36,162 nt of DNA from Frankia gtarii (GCF_025403375.1 NZ_JAMPTM010000036.1:1-36162); one strand, 5' to 3'; positions 16,731-27,204 are shown, numbered from the stretch's first letter. Notes: a model not told the origin generated them from the sequence alone. Numbers and translations: made by a program.

Positions 16731-17951
16731 GTGACCGACGCCGTCGTCGTCGCCGCCGCCCGCTCGCCGATCGGTCGAGCCTTCAAGGGCACGCTACGAG
16801 GGCTGCGGGCCGACGATCTCGCCGCGACGATCATCCTGGCCGCTCTCGACCAGGTTCCGATGCTGGATCCCACCGAGATCGACGACCTGATCCTCGGCTG
16901 CGGGCTGCCGGGCGGGGAGCAGGGACACAACATCGGCCGAGTCGTCGCGGTCAGTCTCGGCCTCGACAGCGTGCCGGGCACGACCGTCTCCCGGTACTGC
17001 GCGTCGTCCCTGCAGGCGATCCGGATGGCGATGCACGCGATCCGCGCCGGTGAGGGGGACGTGTTCGTCGCCGCCGGGGTCGAGGTCGTCAGCAGTTTCG
17101 TCAAGGGCAACAGCGACAGCCTGCCCGACACCCAGAACCCCAGCTACGCCGGCGCCCAGGCGCGGACCGCAGCGCTGGCCGCCGCGGGCTCCCCGCCGTG
17201 GATCGATCCCCGCCGCATGGGCGAGCTGCCCGACGTCTACATGGCGATGGGTCAGACGGCGGAGAACGTCGCGCGGCTCACCGGGGTGGGTCGCGCCGAG
17301 CAGGACGAGTACGCCTACCGGTCGCAGAACCTCGCCGCGCAGGCCATCGCCGCCGGCTTCTACAAACGGGAGCTCACCGCGGTCCGGCTCCCCGACGGCA
17401 CGGTCGTCGACGCCGACGACGGGCCCCGGCCGGGCACGACAATCGAGGCCCTCGCCGCGCTCCCACCGGTCTTCCGGCCCGACGGCACGGTGACCGCGGG
17501 CAACGCCTGCCCGCTCAACGACGGTGCGGCGGCGATCGTCGTGATGAGTGACACCAGGGCTCGTGAGCTGGGCGTCACCCCGCTGGCCCGGATCGTCTCC
17601 ACCGGGGTCAGCGCGCTGTCCCCCGAGATCATGGGCCTCGCCCCGGTCGAGGCATCCCGGCAGGCGCTCGCCCGGGCTGGGATGACGATCGACGACGTGG
17701 ACCTCGTCGAGCTCAACGAGGCCTTCGCGGCGCAGGTCATCCCGACCTACCGCGAGCTCGGCGTCGAACTCGCGCGGCTGAACGTGCACGGTGGCGCGAT
17801 CGCGTTGGGGCACCCGTTCGGCATGACCGGCGCAAGGATGATGACCACCCTGATCAATGGGTTGCGCGCCACCGACGCGACCATCGGGTTGGAAACGATG
17901 TGCAGCGGCGGGGGCCAGGGAATGGCGCTTGTCCTGGAGCGGCTGTCCTGA
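16731..17951 (+). CDS. Thiolase (acetyl-CoA C-acyltransferase)
   Basis: The 406-residue product is a full thiolase, cleaving or forming beta-ketoacyl-CoA with CoA. Cys90 in [13 protein letters not shown] is the acylated nucleophile. Asn329 in LNEAFA, His361 in [16 protein letters not shown] and Cys391 in [10 protein letters not shown] complete the active site. It ends normally in [10 protein letters not shown]. Degradative thiolases of this length act in fatty-acid or sterol side-chain breakdown. It looks closest to mycobacterial FadA-type steroid thiolases, but the substrate is unresolved. The GTG at 16731 is fixed by AGGAGG seven bases upstream. No other beta-oxidation gene is adjacent. It converges on the PAP2 gene with only four bases between stops. 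Confidence 0.92.
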   Translation: MTDAVVVAAARSPIGRAFKGTLRGLRADDLAATIILAALDQVPMLDPTEIDDLILGCGLPGGEQGHNIGRVVAVSLGLDSVPGTTVSRYCASSLQAIRMAMHAIRAGEGDVFVAAGVEVVSSFVKGNSDSLPDTQNPSYAGAQARTAALAAAGSPPWIDPRRMGELPDVYMAMGQTAENVARLTGVGRAEQDEYAYRSQNLAAQAIAAGFYKRELTAVRLPDGTVVDADDGPRPGTTIEALAALPPVFRPDGTVTAGNACPLNDGAAAIVVMSDTRARELGVTPLARIVSTGVSALSPEIMGLAPVEASRQALARAGMTIDDVDLVELNEAFAAQVIPTYRELGVELARLNVHGGAIALGHPFGMTGARMMTTLINGLRATDATIGLETMCSGGGQGMALVLERLS

Positions 17952-17955
17952 CCCG

Positions 17956-19134
17956 TCAGGTGTCGGAGCTCACAGCGGCGTCGTCTCGGGCGTCGCCCGC
18001 GGGTGCGCCACCGGGATCGCCGGGGGTCTCGGCCGCGGCCCGCTGAGGTGGAGCCGCACGGGGAGCACCCCCTGCCGGCGTGTCAGGGACAGTCAGCATG
18101 TCAGGGACAACGATTTCGCCGGAGACAACGACCGCGCCGGAGACGGCCGAGGCGTCCTCTCTGGCGCGCGGCAGCCCGGTAACGGTCCGGCCGCCGGCAC
18201 CCCCTGGATGATCACCGGTAACGACGCCGGGTGGCGGCCCGCACGCCATCGCCGTGGCGGGCAGCGCCCGGACCGGCAGCCGGCACGTGATGGCCCACAG
18301 CCGCAGCCGGGCCTGGACCTCCGGCCGGGTGAGCTGGACCGCGGCCACGACCAGGCCGCCGCCGATGATGCCGTCGAGCCAGTAGTGGTTAGCCGTGATG
18401 ACCACGACGATGGTCGTGGTGATCGGATGCAGGATGGCGAGCCACCGGGCCCGCATGCGCAGGATGGTGATCACCCCCCAGGCCTCCAGGATCGACCAGC
18501 CGATGTGCAGGCTCGGCATCGCCGCGTACTGGTTGGCGACGGTGTCGTGCGGCCCGTAGGGCGACGGCCCGAACACCGCCCCGGTGTCGACGAGCTTCAC
18601 TCCGGGCACCAACCGTGGCAGGAATCGGGGGGGCGCCAGCGGGTAGGCGATGTGAATCAGCAACGCGACGCCGGTCGACGCCATGATGACCGTCCGCACC
18701 CGGCGCCAGGCCGGCCGCTGAAAGATCAGCACCCAGAGCAGAAAGGTGATCGCCGCGGGGAAGTGCACCACGACGTAGAAGCGGTTCGCGAACTCCAGAA
18801 GATGGCTGGAGTGCAGCGCGAGGGACTGGAAGGACGACTCGCTCGGCAGGTCGAACAGACGCTCGAGGTGCCAGACGCGCTTCGCGTGGTGCAGGGCCTC
18901 GATCTCCCGGCCGACGGCGAAGTGCCGGCCCAGCCCGTAGAGCCAGTACAACGAGCCCAGCAGAACTACCTGACCCAGGATGAAGGCGCTATTGCGCAGC
19001 GCTCCGACCGCCCGACCAGGTCGATCGCCCCGGCCAGAGCCCCGGGCCACCGCGGCCGGCCGGACCGGCGCACCCAGCAGGGTCTGGCCCGTCGTGCTCA
19101 CCACGAGCAGTCTCGAACCATATCCGCCTCCCAT
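17956..19134 (-). CDS. PAP2-superfamily membrane protein (phosphatase or phospholipid headgroup transferase, Aur1/Ipt1-like)
   Basis: From the ATG at 19134 this 392-residue protein has about six membrane segments and the PAP2 active-site motifs: [10 protein letters not shown] (His) and [14 protein letters not shown] (His and Asp). The layout, with [16 protein letters not shown] and an Asn/His-rich loop before the third helix, fits the Aur1/Ipt1-type PAP2 group, which dephosphorylates lipids or moves phospho-headgroups at the membrane. The last 110 residues are Pro/Gly/Ala-rich and probably disordered. An ATG at 19161 would sit five bases from a palindromic operator and has no ribosome site, whereas 19134 has GGGAAG upstream. 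The palindrome implies repression by a TetR-type protein. The lipid substrate is unknown. Confidence 0.82.
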   Translation of the reverse strand: MGGGYGSRLLVVSTTGQTLLGAPVRPAAVARGSGRGDRPGRAVGALRNSAFILGQVVLLGSLYWLYGLGRHFAVGREIEALHHAKRVWHLERLFDLPSESSFQSLALHSSHLLEFANRFYVVVHFPAAITFLLWVLIFQRPAWRRVRTVIMASTGVALLIHIAYPLAPPRFLPRLVPGVKLVDTGAVFGPSPYGPHDTVANQYAAMPSLHIGWSILEAWGVITILRMRARWLAILHPITTTIVVVITANHYWLDGIIGGGLVVAAVQLTRPEVQARLRLWAITCRLPVRALPATAMACGPPPGVVTGDHPGGAGGRTVTGLPRAREDASAVSGAVVVSGEIVVPDMLTVPDTPAGGAPRAAPPQRAAAETPGDPGGAPAGDARDDAAVSSDT

Positions 19135-19165
19135 GACGACACTTCCCGTTAACCCATCCATCGTT

Positions 19166-19185
19166 CTTACCGACCGATCGGTAAG
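19166..19185. promoter_or_regulatory. TetR-type operator palindrome upstream of the PAP2 gene
   Basis: CTTACCGACCGATCGGTAAG is a 20-bp near-perfect palindrome with nine of ten symmetric pairs. Its shape, with ACCGAC and CGGT arms and dyad spacing of about one turn, resembles operators of TetR-family repressors. It lies 32 bases upstream of the PAP2 start. No TetR gene is in the window, so the regulator would be encoded elsewhere. Confidence 0.6.
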
Positions 19186-19786
19186 GAAGGCCGAGAAAAA
19201 GATGTGAGATAGGGCTCAGTCCCGAAACTCTTCTCGACATCTCACGCTGGGTCGCCTAGCTGTCCCGGCCGTGGGACCGACGACGGACGAATGATCACCT
19301 GTCCCAGCTGCCTTACCCGCAGATTAACAACAGGGAACCCACTGCCTTCATTTCCGCCACAGGTAGCTCTCAGTCCGACCTACCACTCACTTCATGACAT
19401 CCGCCGCACTAGGCAATTGGCACCATCCGGTCGCCCGCGCCGTCCTGTCCTGCCCTCCCCGCTGCCCGGGTCGTCGACCGCCTCCCACCGAGCGGAACCC
19501 AGGCCGGTGCACGGGCATCCGCCACCGGCTCCCAGCCGTACCGTGGGCCGGCCGGTCGCCGCAGCTGGCGTAGGCCGGCCGACCCGGGCAGCCGTGACGG
19601 GTGCAACCGGACAGGGACCCCCGCGCTCCCGGCGGTGCTGTGATCCCCGCCGCTCACCTCGTCCGGATCGGCCGCGACTTCGACGGCCTTCCGGCCTTCC
19701 GGCCAGCCGGGGCCGTCGGCGCCGTGTCTCGCCGACAGTGCAGGTGCACGCCATCGACCACCACAGCGGCAGGGAGATGGACCGCC
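19186..19786. other. Intergenic stretch without a supported gene
   Basis: About 600 bases separate the PAP2 operator from the DUF1918-like reading frame. Open frames are Arg/Pro-rich, mutually overlapping and lack motifs or ribosome sites. AT-richer sequence at about 19190-19330 may hold promoters. A weak 7-bp inverted repeat (19204-19210 and 19239-19245) is within chance expectation. Confidence 0.5.
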
Positions 19787-20087
19787 ATGATGTCCGCGCC
19801 CGTCGGGGACGGGTTCGTCATCCATGGCCGCACCGTGGGCAGCCCGCCGCGGCACGGCGTCGTGATCGAGATCGGCGGTGTCGACGGTGGTCCGCCATTC
19901 GTCGTTCGATGGGGCGGACGGGCACGAGAGACCGTTCTTTCCGAGCCGTGCCCCCCGTCGAGCTCCACGTCACCGGCAGCCGGTCCGAATCCGACCGTCG
20001 CCGTCGCCGTCGGCGGTCGGCCCGCCATCTGCCGGCCGACCGCCGACGATGCGGCCGCCGCGGCCGCGCGCTGGCACCATCGGGTAA
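19787..20087 (+). pseudogene. DUF1918-family gene with an apparent +1 frameshift
   Basis: From the ATG at 19787 the frame reads MMSAPVGDGFVIHGRTVG, then HGVVIEIGGVDGGPPFVVRW, a clear DUF1918 N-terminal half. DUF1918 is a small domain of about 60 residues, common in actinobacteria and of unknown role. The usual next motif, DGHE followed by FFPS, is missing in this frame. It appears one base later as ADGHERPFFPSRAP, starting at 19914, directly after the run of G at 19911-19914. One extra G therefore seems to have broken the gene. Unshifted, the frame runs on to 20194 as Ala/Pro-rich sequence; shifted, it runs to 20087, longer than the family norm. A sequencing error in the G-run is possible. 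AGGGAG lies ten bases before the ATG. Confidence 0.55.
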
Positions 20088-20305
20088 CTCACGGGGGAGG
20101 CACGGGGGAGGCACGGGGCCGCTCCCCAGCCCGCCCGTTCCTACGACCACCTACAGGCCGAACGAGGGTTGCCTTGAAGGCATCGCGTCTATGAGGCGTC
20201 GAGACCTCCGCCGCCGATTACGCAATGTGCCCCCTCGGTTCCATTCGGAAGTTCCAAAAGATCAACGTCCGAGCTACTCCCCTCGAATGTGATCTACGCT
20301 ATACA

Positions 20306-20337
20306 CCGAGGGATGCAGCCCTCGGACCGACCGGTCA
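20306..20337. promoter_or_regulatory. Hairpin and TetR-like half-site in the leader of the RND exporter gene
   Basis: CCGAGGG (20306-20312) pairs perfectly with CCCTCGG (20319-20325) over a six-base loop, and ACCGACCGGTCA follows directly at 20326. The last element shares the ACCGACCG core with the palindrome upstream of the PAP2 gene but lacks its second arm. It lies 45-77 bases before the exporter ATG. Operator function is a guess. Confidence 0.3.
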
Positions 20338-20382
20338 CTTTGCGTTGATCCGGAGGCCAAAGAAGACTCCGGAGCGTGCCCG

Positions 20383-22980
20383 ATGCCGCCAAGCACCATG
20401 CCAGCCGACAATCCGACGAGCCGTCCTGACCCGACCGACCGCACGAGCTCGTCCGACGGGGATCCCGGCGGTCCCTTTTCCCGGAACCTGACCGGTCCAC
20501 GGGCGCACGGGCCCGCCGAACCACCGGACGGCCCGGGCGGGCGCTGGCGGGCGCTCGTCACACGCAACGGCCGGCGTTCCGGTGTCGTCGCCGTCGTGAC
20601 CCTGCTCGTCACGCTCGTCCTCGGCTACGGGTTGAATCGGCTGGAGTTCACCACCGGCCAGGACAACTACCTCAACAGCGATTCACAGGTGGCCCGGGAC
20701 AACGTCGACTACCAGTCGTTGTTCGGCGGTCAGGCGATGCTCACCCTGTTCACGATCGAGCGCGGCGCCGACGCCGGCGACCTGTTCACCCCGCACAACA
20801 TCGAGCAGTTCCGGGCTCTGCAGACCGAACTCGACGCCGATCCGCGCATCCAGTCGGCGATCACCCCGCTGACCGCGCTGGAGTTCACCGACAAGCTGGT
20901 CCGCAGCAATACCGGCAACGTCCTCGACAGCCCGGCCGCGAAGATGCTCCTGGGCGCCCAGAGCCGCGACCCGGATCCGGGCTCGGCGCAGCGCCGTCTC
21001 GGCGACTCGCTGGCCACCCTGAAGTGGATGCAGGCGATCCCCGAGGCGCAGCGGACGTTCGCCAACCCGGCCTGGGTCGACTTCCTGCTCCACGACAACA
21101 CCGGCGCGATCCGCAAGTCGCTGCGGCCGTTCTTCCCGACCGCGTCGACCGCCCAGATGATCACCCGACTGGAAGGCAACGCCTCGCTGGACGCCGAGGG
21201 CGAGGGCGCGCGGATCGTCGAGCGGGCCACGTCCGGCCTGCGGTTCGACCACGCGACAGCGATGACCACCGGCGCCGCCGTCCTGCTCCGGGACATCAAC
21301 AACTACCTCCGCGGCGGTTTCCTCACCCTCGGCGTCATCTCGCTGGCGCTGATGGCCGGGCTGCTGGTCGTCGCGTTCAAGGTGCGCTGGCGGCTGCTGC
21401 CGCTCGGAGTCGTCGGAGTCGGGCTCATCTGGGCCTTCGGGCTCGCCGGGTACATCGGCGTGCCGCTGTCCGTGGTGACCATCGCCGGCCTGCCCGTCCT
21501 GCTCGGCGTCGGCATCGACTTCGCCGTGCAGCTCCACAGCCGGGTCGAGGAGGAAGCCCAGCTCGACCGGGCCGGCAACCCCGTGGCGGCGGCGCTGGCG
21601 GGGCTGTTGCCGGCACTGGCGCTGGCCACCGTCGCCGCCGTGCTCGCCTTCCTGGCCCTGGAGTTCAGCCAGGTTCCGATGATCCGCGACTTCGGCACGC
21701 TGCTCGCCCTCGGGCTGCCGGTCATCGTCATCGCGACGGTGCTGCTGCTCACCGCGTCGCTGACCACGCGGGAACGGCGCCGGCCCACGCCGCCGAAGGA
21801 CTACACCCACGGCCCGCTGGGTCGCACCGTCATCCGGCTGGGCGCCCTGCCGCGGATCACCGTGATCCCTCTCGTCGTGGCCGCTGTCGCGATCTTCATC
21901 GGTGGGATCTTCGCGGACGACCGGCTGACGATCCAGACCGACCCCGAGAAGTGGGTCGACCAGCAGAGCCAGGTGATCAAGAACATCAACACGCTGCGGG
22001 CGAGCACCGGTTCGGCCAGCGAGCTCGGCATCTTCGTCCAGTCGCGCGACGTGTTCGACGACCAGACGGCGGCCTTCGTCGGCAGGTTCGCCAACGCGCA
22101 GCTCGCGGCCCACCCCGACGACCTGCTGGACGCCTCCAGCCTGGTGACGACCATCAGCTACATGATGGAGGTGCCGAACACCACCGTCGTGATGCCGACC
22201 GGCGCGGACATCCGGCTCGCCTACCAGGTGGCGCCGCCCGACATCCAGCGCGCCATGGTCAACCGCGAGCACCAGGCGCTGAACCTCGTCTTCCGGACCG
22301 GCTCCGGGTCGCTGGAACGCCAGGCCAGCGTCGTCGACGGCATCCGCGACCACGTCCGCCCCCCGGCCGGCATCAGCGCCACCCCCTCGGGGCTGGCCGT
22401 CGTCGGCACCGGGCTGCTGGAGAACTTCGCCAAGAACCGGGTCGAGCTGACGTACTACGCCCTGGCCGCGGTGTTCATCCTGCTCGTGCTGTACAACCGG
22501 GGCCTGGTTCGGGCGGTGCTGTCGGTGGTGCCGGTGCTGATCGCGGTCGGCCTCAGCTCGATCATCGCCCTGCTGATCGGGGTCGATCTGAGCCCGCTCA
22601 CGGCGGTCAGCGGCCCGTTGATCATCGCGTTGTGCACGGAGTTCACGACCCTGCTCGTGCTACGCCATCTGGAGGAACGCCGCCGCGGCCTAGGGCCGCT
22701 CGAAGCGGTCGAGGCGGCCGCGGCCCGCACCGGGCGGGCCTTCCTCGTCTCCGCACTGGCCGCCGTGATCGGCGTCGCCGCGCTGGCGTTCAGTTCGCTT
22801 CCGCTGCTGCGGGACTTCGGCCTGCTGGTCGCCCTGAACGTTGCCGTCGCCCTGCTGTCCGCGCTGGTCGTCCTGCCTCCGCTGCTGGTCTGGGCCGACG
22901 AGCGGGGTTGGGTGCACCGCCGCGGCCCCGCCAGCACCGCCGGGACGGCGAGAGCGGACAAAAGGCGCGTAAGCGGATAA
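20383..22980 (+). CDS. RND/MMPL-family exporter, HpnN-like (hydrophobe/amphiphile efflux)
   Basis: This 865-residue membrane transporter has the RND layout. A Pro-rich cytosolic N-terminus of about 60 residues comes first, then TM1 (VVAVVTLLVTLVLGYG), a large extracytoplasmic domain, and TM2-6 with VLLGVGIDFAVQLHSRVEEE, the helix that carries the proton-relay Asp in this family. A second half repeats the pattern, ending with SALAAVIGVAALAFSSLPLLRDFG and VVLPPLLVWADERG. It belongs with MMPL/HpnN-type proteins that move lipids or hopanoids across the cytoplasmic membrane using the proton gradient. Hopanoid transport is attractive if this is Frankia but unproven. The ATG at 20383 has GGAG eight bases upstream. 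It stands 240 bp before ahcY on the same strand, probably with its own promoter. Confidence 0.85.
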   Translation: MPPSTMPADNPTSRPDPTDRTSSSDGDPGGPFSRNLTGPRAHGPAEPPDGPGGRWRALVTRNGRRSGVVAVVTLLVTLVLGYGLNRLEFTTGQDNYLNSDSQVARDNVDYQSLFGGQAMLTLFTIERGADAGDLFTPHNIEQFRALQTELDADPRIQSAITPLTALEFTDKLVRSNTGNVLDSPAAKMLLGAQSRDPDPGSAQRRLGDSLATLKWMQAIPEAQRTFANPAWVDFLLHDNTGAIRKSLRPFFPTASTAQMITRLEGNASLDAEGEGARIVERATSGLRFDHATAMTTGAAVLLRDINNYLRGGFLTLGVISLALMAGLLVVAFKVRWRLLPLGVVGVGLIWAFGLAGYIGVPLSVVTIAGLPVLLGVGIDFAVQLHSRVEEEAQLDRAGNPVAAALAGLLPALALATVAAVLAFLALEFSQVPMIRDFGTLLALGLPVIVIATVLLLTASLTTRERRRPTPPKDYTHGPLGRTVIRLGALPRITVIPLVVAAVAIFIGGIFADDRLTIQTDPEKWVDQQSQVIKNINTLRASTGSASELGIFVQSRDVFDDQTAAFVGRFANAQLAAHPDDLLDASSLVTTISYMMEVPNTTVVMPTGADIRLAYQVAPPDIQRAMVNREHQALNLVFRTGSGSLERQASVVDGIRDHVRPPAGISATPSGLAVVGTGLLENFAKNRVELTYYALAAVFILLVLYNRGLVRAVLSVVPVLIAVGLSSIIALLIGVDLSPLTAVSGPLIIALCTEFTTLLVLRHLEERRRGLGPLEAVEAAAARTGRAFLVSALAAVIGVAALAFSSLPLLRDFGLLVALNVAVALLSALVVLPPLLVWADERGWVHRRGPASTAGTARADKRRVSG

Positions 22981-23186
22981 GCGGCTGCGCAAAAGGCCGG
23001 TGTTGCCCGCCGCCCGTCGCGCCTCGCGCCGGCACGGACGCGGCCGGCGACGGTGGCACGGGGCCGGCCCGGGTCTTCGTTCCCATGCCCGTATGTGGCA
23101 CGCTCAGGAAACGTGTTCCCGGGCCGGCGCATCACGGCCACCGCCGCCGGCGGGTGGTTCCCGGGACTACCGCCCCCGCCACGCAG

Positions 23187-23205
23187 GCTCGGCAGCCGCC
23201 CGAGC
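23187..23205 (+). promoter_or_regulatory. Short hairpin directly before the ahcY ribosome site
   Basis: GCTCGG at 23187-23192 pairs with CCGAGC at 23200-23205 over a seven-base loop, ending five bases before AGGAG at 23211. It could affect ribosome access. The preceding CAGGCTCGG resembles the 3' end of SAH riboswitches, but the matching 5' half was not found in the leader, so I do not call a riboswitch. Confidence 0.3.
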
Positions 23206-23220
23206 GTCGAAGGAGAAGGC

Positions 23221-24657
<1,437 letters not shown>

Positions 24658-24716
24658 TCGCCACCCTCATCAGGGACCGCTCCACCGAAGATGATCAGGG
24701 TCGCCGCGGCGGCCTG

Positions 24717-24760
24717 ACGTAGGGCCGCCCGGCGCCGCTCGGCGCCGGGCGGCCCTACGT
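24717..24760. terminator. Perfect 20-bp stem terminator between convergent genes
   Basis: The 20 bases at 24717-24736 (starting ACGTAGGGCC) are exactly complementary to 24741-24760 (ending GGCCCTACGT), with only a four-base loop gctc. It lies 60 bases after the ahcY stop and 36 bases from the stop of the convergent secreted-protein gene, so it can end both transcripts. No T-run follows. Confidence 0.85.
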
Positions 24761-24795
24761 CGTCATGGCGCCCGCGCGCCGCCGGGGGCGCCCGC

Positions 24796-25410
24796 TCAGC
24801 GCCGCGTGGACGACCAGCAGACCGCCGTCCACGCCGGGTCGCTGGTGTCCGCCAGGTCGTACCAGCCATCCGGCAGGTAGGTCCCCCAGGTCACCGGCGG
24901 CCCGTCGGCACCGCTGCCGGCCTCGGCGGCGGCAGGGCGCGGCACTGCGAAGGTCGCCTCACCACCCGGGCAGCCCTGATGCTCGAATCGGAACGTGGGC
25001 TCGCCCGCGTCGCTCCCGCGACCGGCCTCGGTCCGGCACAGCAGCGCCGTCGACGGCCGCCAGAACGTCGCGATGTGGGCGTAGTAGCCGGCCTCGAGCC
25101 AGGTCGCGCCGGACGCCGGCGCACCGTCCGACGCCGGCACGCTGACCTCGCTGACCTGGCCGGACGGACAGCTCGCCCAGACCACGCCACCGGCACGGGC
25201 AACCCCGGCGTCGGCCACGGCGAGCAGTCCGGTCAGGGCGACCGTGGCGCCGGCGGCCGCGAGGGTCGGCCGGAATCCGCGAGAGTAGCGGCCCCGCCGA
25301 CGCACGGTGAGCCGGGCCGGTCGGTGGACGTCGCCGGGAGCGGGCGGGCCCCCCGCGGCGGCGGGCGTCGGTCGCCCGGTCCGTCGTCGCGAGGCTGCGG
25401 CATACGGCAT
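24796..25410 (-). CDS. Small secreted protein of unknown function with four cysteines
   Basis: I do not recognise the family. The 204-residue product has a long basic N-terminus, a hydrophobic segment at about 49-70 and a possible signal-peptidase site after VARA at about 73. A mature domain of about 130 residues follows, with four Cys (WASCPSG, LLCRTE, HQGCPGG, TAVCWSS) that could form two disulfides. Its strands and Trp/Tyr pattern (YYAHIATFWRP, GTYLPDGWYDLADTSD) look like a small beta-rich extracellular protein. The ATG at 25410 is fixed by AAGGAGG six bases upstream; an open frame extends to 25518 without support. It converges on ahcY, with a strong hairpin between. Confidence 0.72.
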   Translation of the reverse strand: MPYAAASRRRTGRPTPAAAGGPPAPGDVHRPARLTVRRRGRYSRGFRPTLAAAGATVALTGLLAVADAGVARAGGVVWASCPSGQVSEVSVPASDGAPASGATWLEAGYYAHIATFWRPSTALLCRTEAGRGSDAGEPTFRFEHQGCPGGEATFAVPRPAAAEAGSGADGPPVTWGTYLPDGWYDLADTSDPAWTAVCWSSTRR

Positions 25411-25631
25411 TGAATGCCTCCTTCTCGAACCCGGCCGCGAACGACCGTGAACCATCTGCGCGGGATCGGAACACCCGTTCCACGATTTGGTCCGGGATTC
25501 CCGTAAATAGAACAGCAATCGCCCGCCAGGATAGCGGTAGTTGGCGGGACGTTGGGATTTCGTTCGCCTGACCCCTCTAGCCCCTGAGCCCTCGAGCCCT
25601 CGAAACCGGCATCGTCCGGCCGCCGACCACC

Positions 25632-25692
25632 CCTTCCTTGTCTTTCCACCGGGACGAATCGGGCACGCAGGCCGGTGGAAAGGCGAGGAAGG
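25632..25692. terminator. Long inverted repeat downstream of the GNAT gene
   Basis: The 21 bases at 25632-25652 (CCTTCCTTG...CACCGG) pair with 25672-25692 (CCGGTGG...GAGGAAGG) in 19 of 21 positions, around a 19-base loop. In a plus-strand transcript the two mismatches become G-U pairs, so all 21 positions pair. It starts 34 bases after the GNAT stop on the minus strand. It may be a terminator, or a structured element in the upstream region of the secreted-protein gene. Confidence 0.6.
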
Positions 25693-25725
25693 TTCGCGTC
25701 CTCGGCCACGGTCGGCCGGTCGACC

Positions 25726-27045
25726 TCAGCTGCCGGCCGCAGTCGGCAGTTCGTTCAGCGGGGGCAGCGGGCGCCAGAACTCGATTTCGGTTGTCGCCGA
25801 GAGGTCGTACAGGTCGCGCCGACGGCCGGTGGCCGTATAGCCCAGCCGCAGGTACAGCCGGTGCGCGTCGGTGAACCGCGTGTCAGTCCACAGCCGCATC
25901 TGTCGCGCGTCCCACCGCCGGGCCTCGCGCTCGGCCCGTCGTACCAGGGCCGCTCCTATGCCCTGGCGGCGGGCGGCGGCGGCCACGTACAGCGTCTTCA
26001 GCTCGGCCCAGCCGGCCCGCTCGGATGCCTCGGCCCGCTCGGGTGCGGCAGGGAAACCCTTCGCCGGCCGGTCCCATACCGCCACGCTGCCGAGCACCCC
26101 GCCGGCCGGTCCTGCCATCACAGCCGGCCCTGCCATCACAGCCGGCCCGATCGGGTCGGCCGGGACCACCCACAAGGCCCGAGCGGGCTCCCCCTCGGTT
26201 GCCGCATGGGCCGTTCCGGGGGCCCGCAGCCACGGTTCCTCGGCGTCGACGTCGAGGACGCAGCCCGGGTACTGCGTCCATGCGCTCGCGATCAGGTCCT
26301 GTAGGGCGACGGCGTCGGAGTCCCGCGCCCGCCGCAGGCCGGGGAGCAGCTCGCGGCGCATCCACACGTGCTCGATGCCCGCCTCGACGTCGGGCTCGCC
26401 GATCGGCCGGTAACCCTGGCGAGCGTAAAAGTCCGCCACCCTCGTCTGGGCGTGCAGCTCCACGGCCGGCAGGCCACGCTCCCCCGCCCGACCTTCCAGT
26501 GCCGCGGTGACCAGCCGGCCCAGGCCCCGACCGCGCCAGGCGGCGGCGACGGCGACCCGCCCGATGACCCCCACCGGCTCCACGCTCGACTGACGGGGCC
26601 CCTGGTCAAGCAGGCGGGCCGTGGCCACCGCTCGACCGTCGGCGGCCAGGACGACGGCATGGTCCGCGGTGGCGTCGCGGCCGTCGTACTCCAGGTCCGG
26701 CGGCACGCCCTGCTCCCGGACGAAGACCTCGTAGCGCAGGTCGAGCGCGGCCCGCGGCGGCATCCCCGCGACCACGGTGACGGTGTCGGTGTCGACCGGA
26801 CGCCCGCTCACCGGCACTGGTCCGGTCGGGAGACGCGACGGCCAGGTCTGGACATAGGCCGGCAGTCTAGGCGTCGCGGCCGGCAGACGGCTGGCGGGTG
26901 AGTCCGGGGCCGGGCCCCCGGACGGGGCGATCCGGCCCGCGGCGACCTCGCCCCGCCGGTCCACCGATGCGGGTTTCCGTGGGCGGCACGTCCGGGCATC
27001 CTGCCTGATACGGACTGACAACCACGGACCCGGCATCATGACCAT
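25726..27045 (-). CDS. Tandem GNAT acetyltransferase (two N-acetyltransferase domains)
   Basis: Two GNAT domains are fused. The first starts near residue 84 and resembles ElaA-type proteins: DLRYEVFVREQGVP, and the acetyl-CoA loop VAAAWRGRGLGRLV. The second spans about residues 245-425 with its acetyl-CoA loop VAAAARRQGIGAALV and YLRLGYTATG. A linker holds two AVMAGP repeats from an 18-bp tandem repeat at 26111-26146. GNAT enzymes move acetyl from acetyl-CoA to amines; the acceptor is not predictable. The listed start (27045) is the longest. Residues 1-80 have poorer codon bias and no domain, so a later GTG such as 26964 may be real. It is divergent from the amidase gene. Confidence 0.82.
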   Translation of the reverse strand: MVMMPGPWLSVRIRQDARTCRPRKPASVDRRGEVAAGRIAPSGGPAPDSPASRLPAATPRLPAYVQTWPSRLPTGPVPVSGRPVDTDTVTVVAGMPPRAALDLRYEVFVREQGVPPDLEYDGRDATADHAVVLAADGRAVATARLLDQGPRQSSVEPVGVIGRVAVAAAWRGRGLGRLVTAALEGRAGERGLPAVELHAQTRVADFYARQGYRPIGEPDVEAGIEHVWMRRELLPGLRRARDSDAVALQDLIASAWTQYPGCVLDVDAEEPWLRAPGTAHAATEGEPARALWVVPADPIGPAVMAGPAVMAGPAGGVLGSVAVWDRPAKGFPAAPERAEASERAGWAELKTLYVAAAARRQGIGAALVRRAEREARRWDARQMRLWTDTRFTDAHRLYLRLGYTATGRRRDLYDLSATTEIEFWRPLPPLNELPTAAGS

Positions 27046-27204
27046 CTCGGTGCGCCGAGTAGAAAGCAGGACTGTACCGGCCAGTGCCGGCCATCACCGG
27101 TCGGCACGGACTATTGACCGCACGAAGAGGAAGCGGCCCGGAATCGTGATTTTCCAGACGAGGACCTGTCGTGACGACGCGTGCGCACCGGAGGACCGCT
27201 GACG

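Noticed and set aside
23053-23220. Upstream extension of ahcY to a GTG at 23053
   Set aside because: The added residues do not match the family, and AGGAGAAGG directly precedes the ATG at 23221.
22981-23220. SAH riboswitch upstream of ahcY
   Set aside because: Only a CAGGCTCGG-like 3' element is present; the paired 5' half of the known class was not found, so it is not annotated as a riboswitch.
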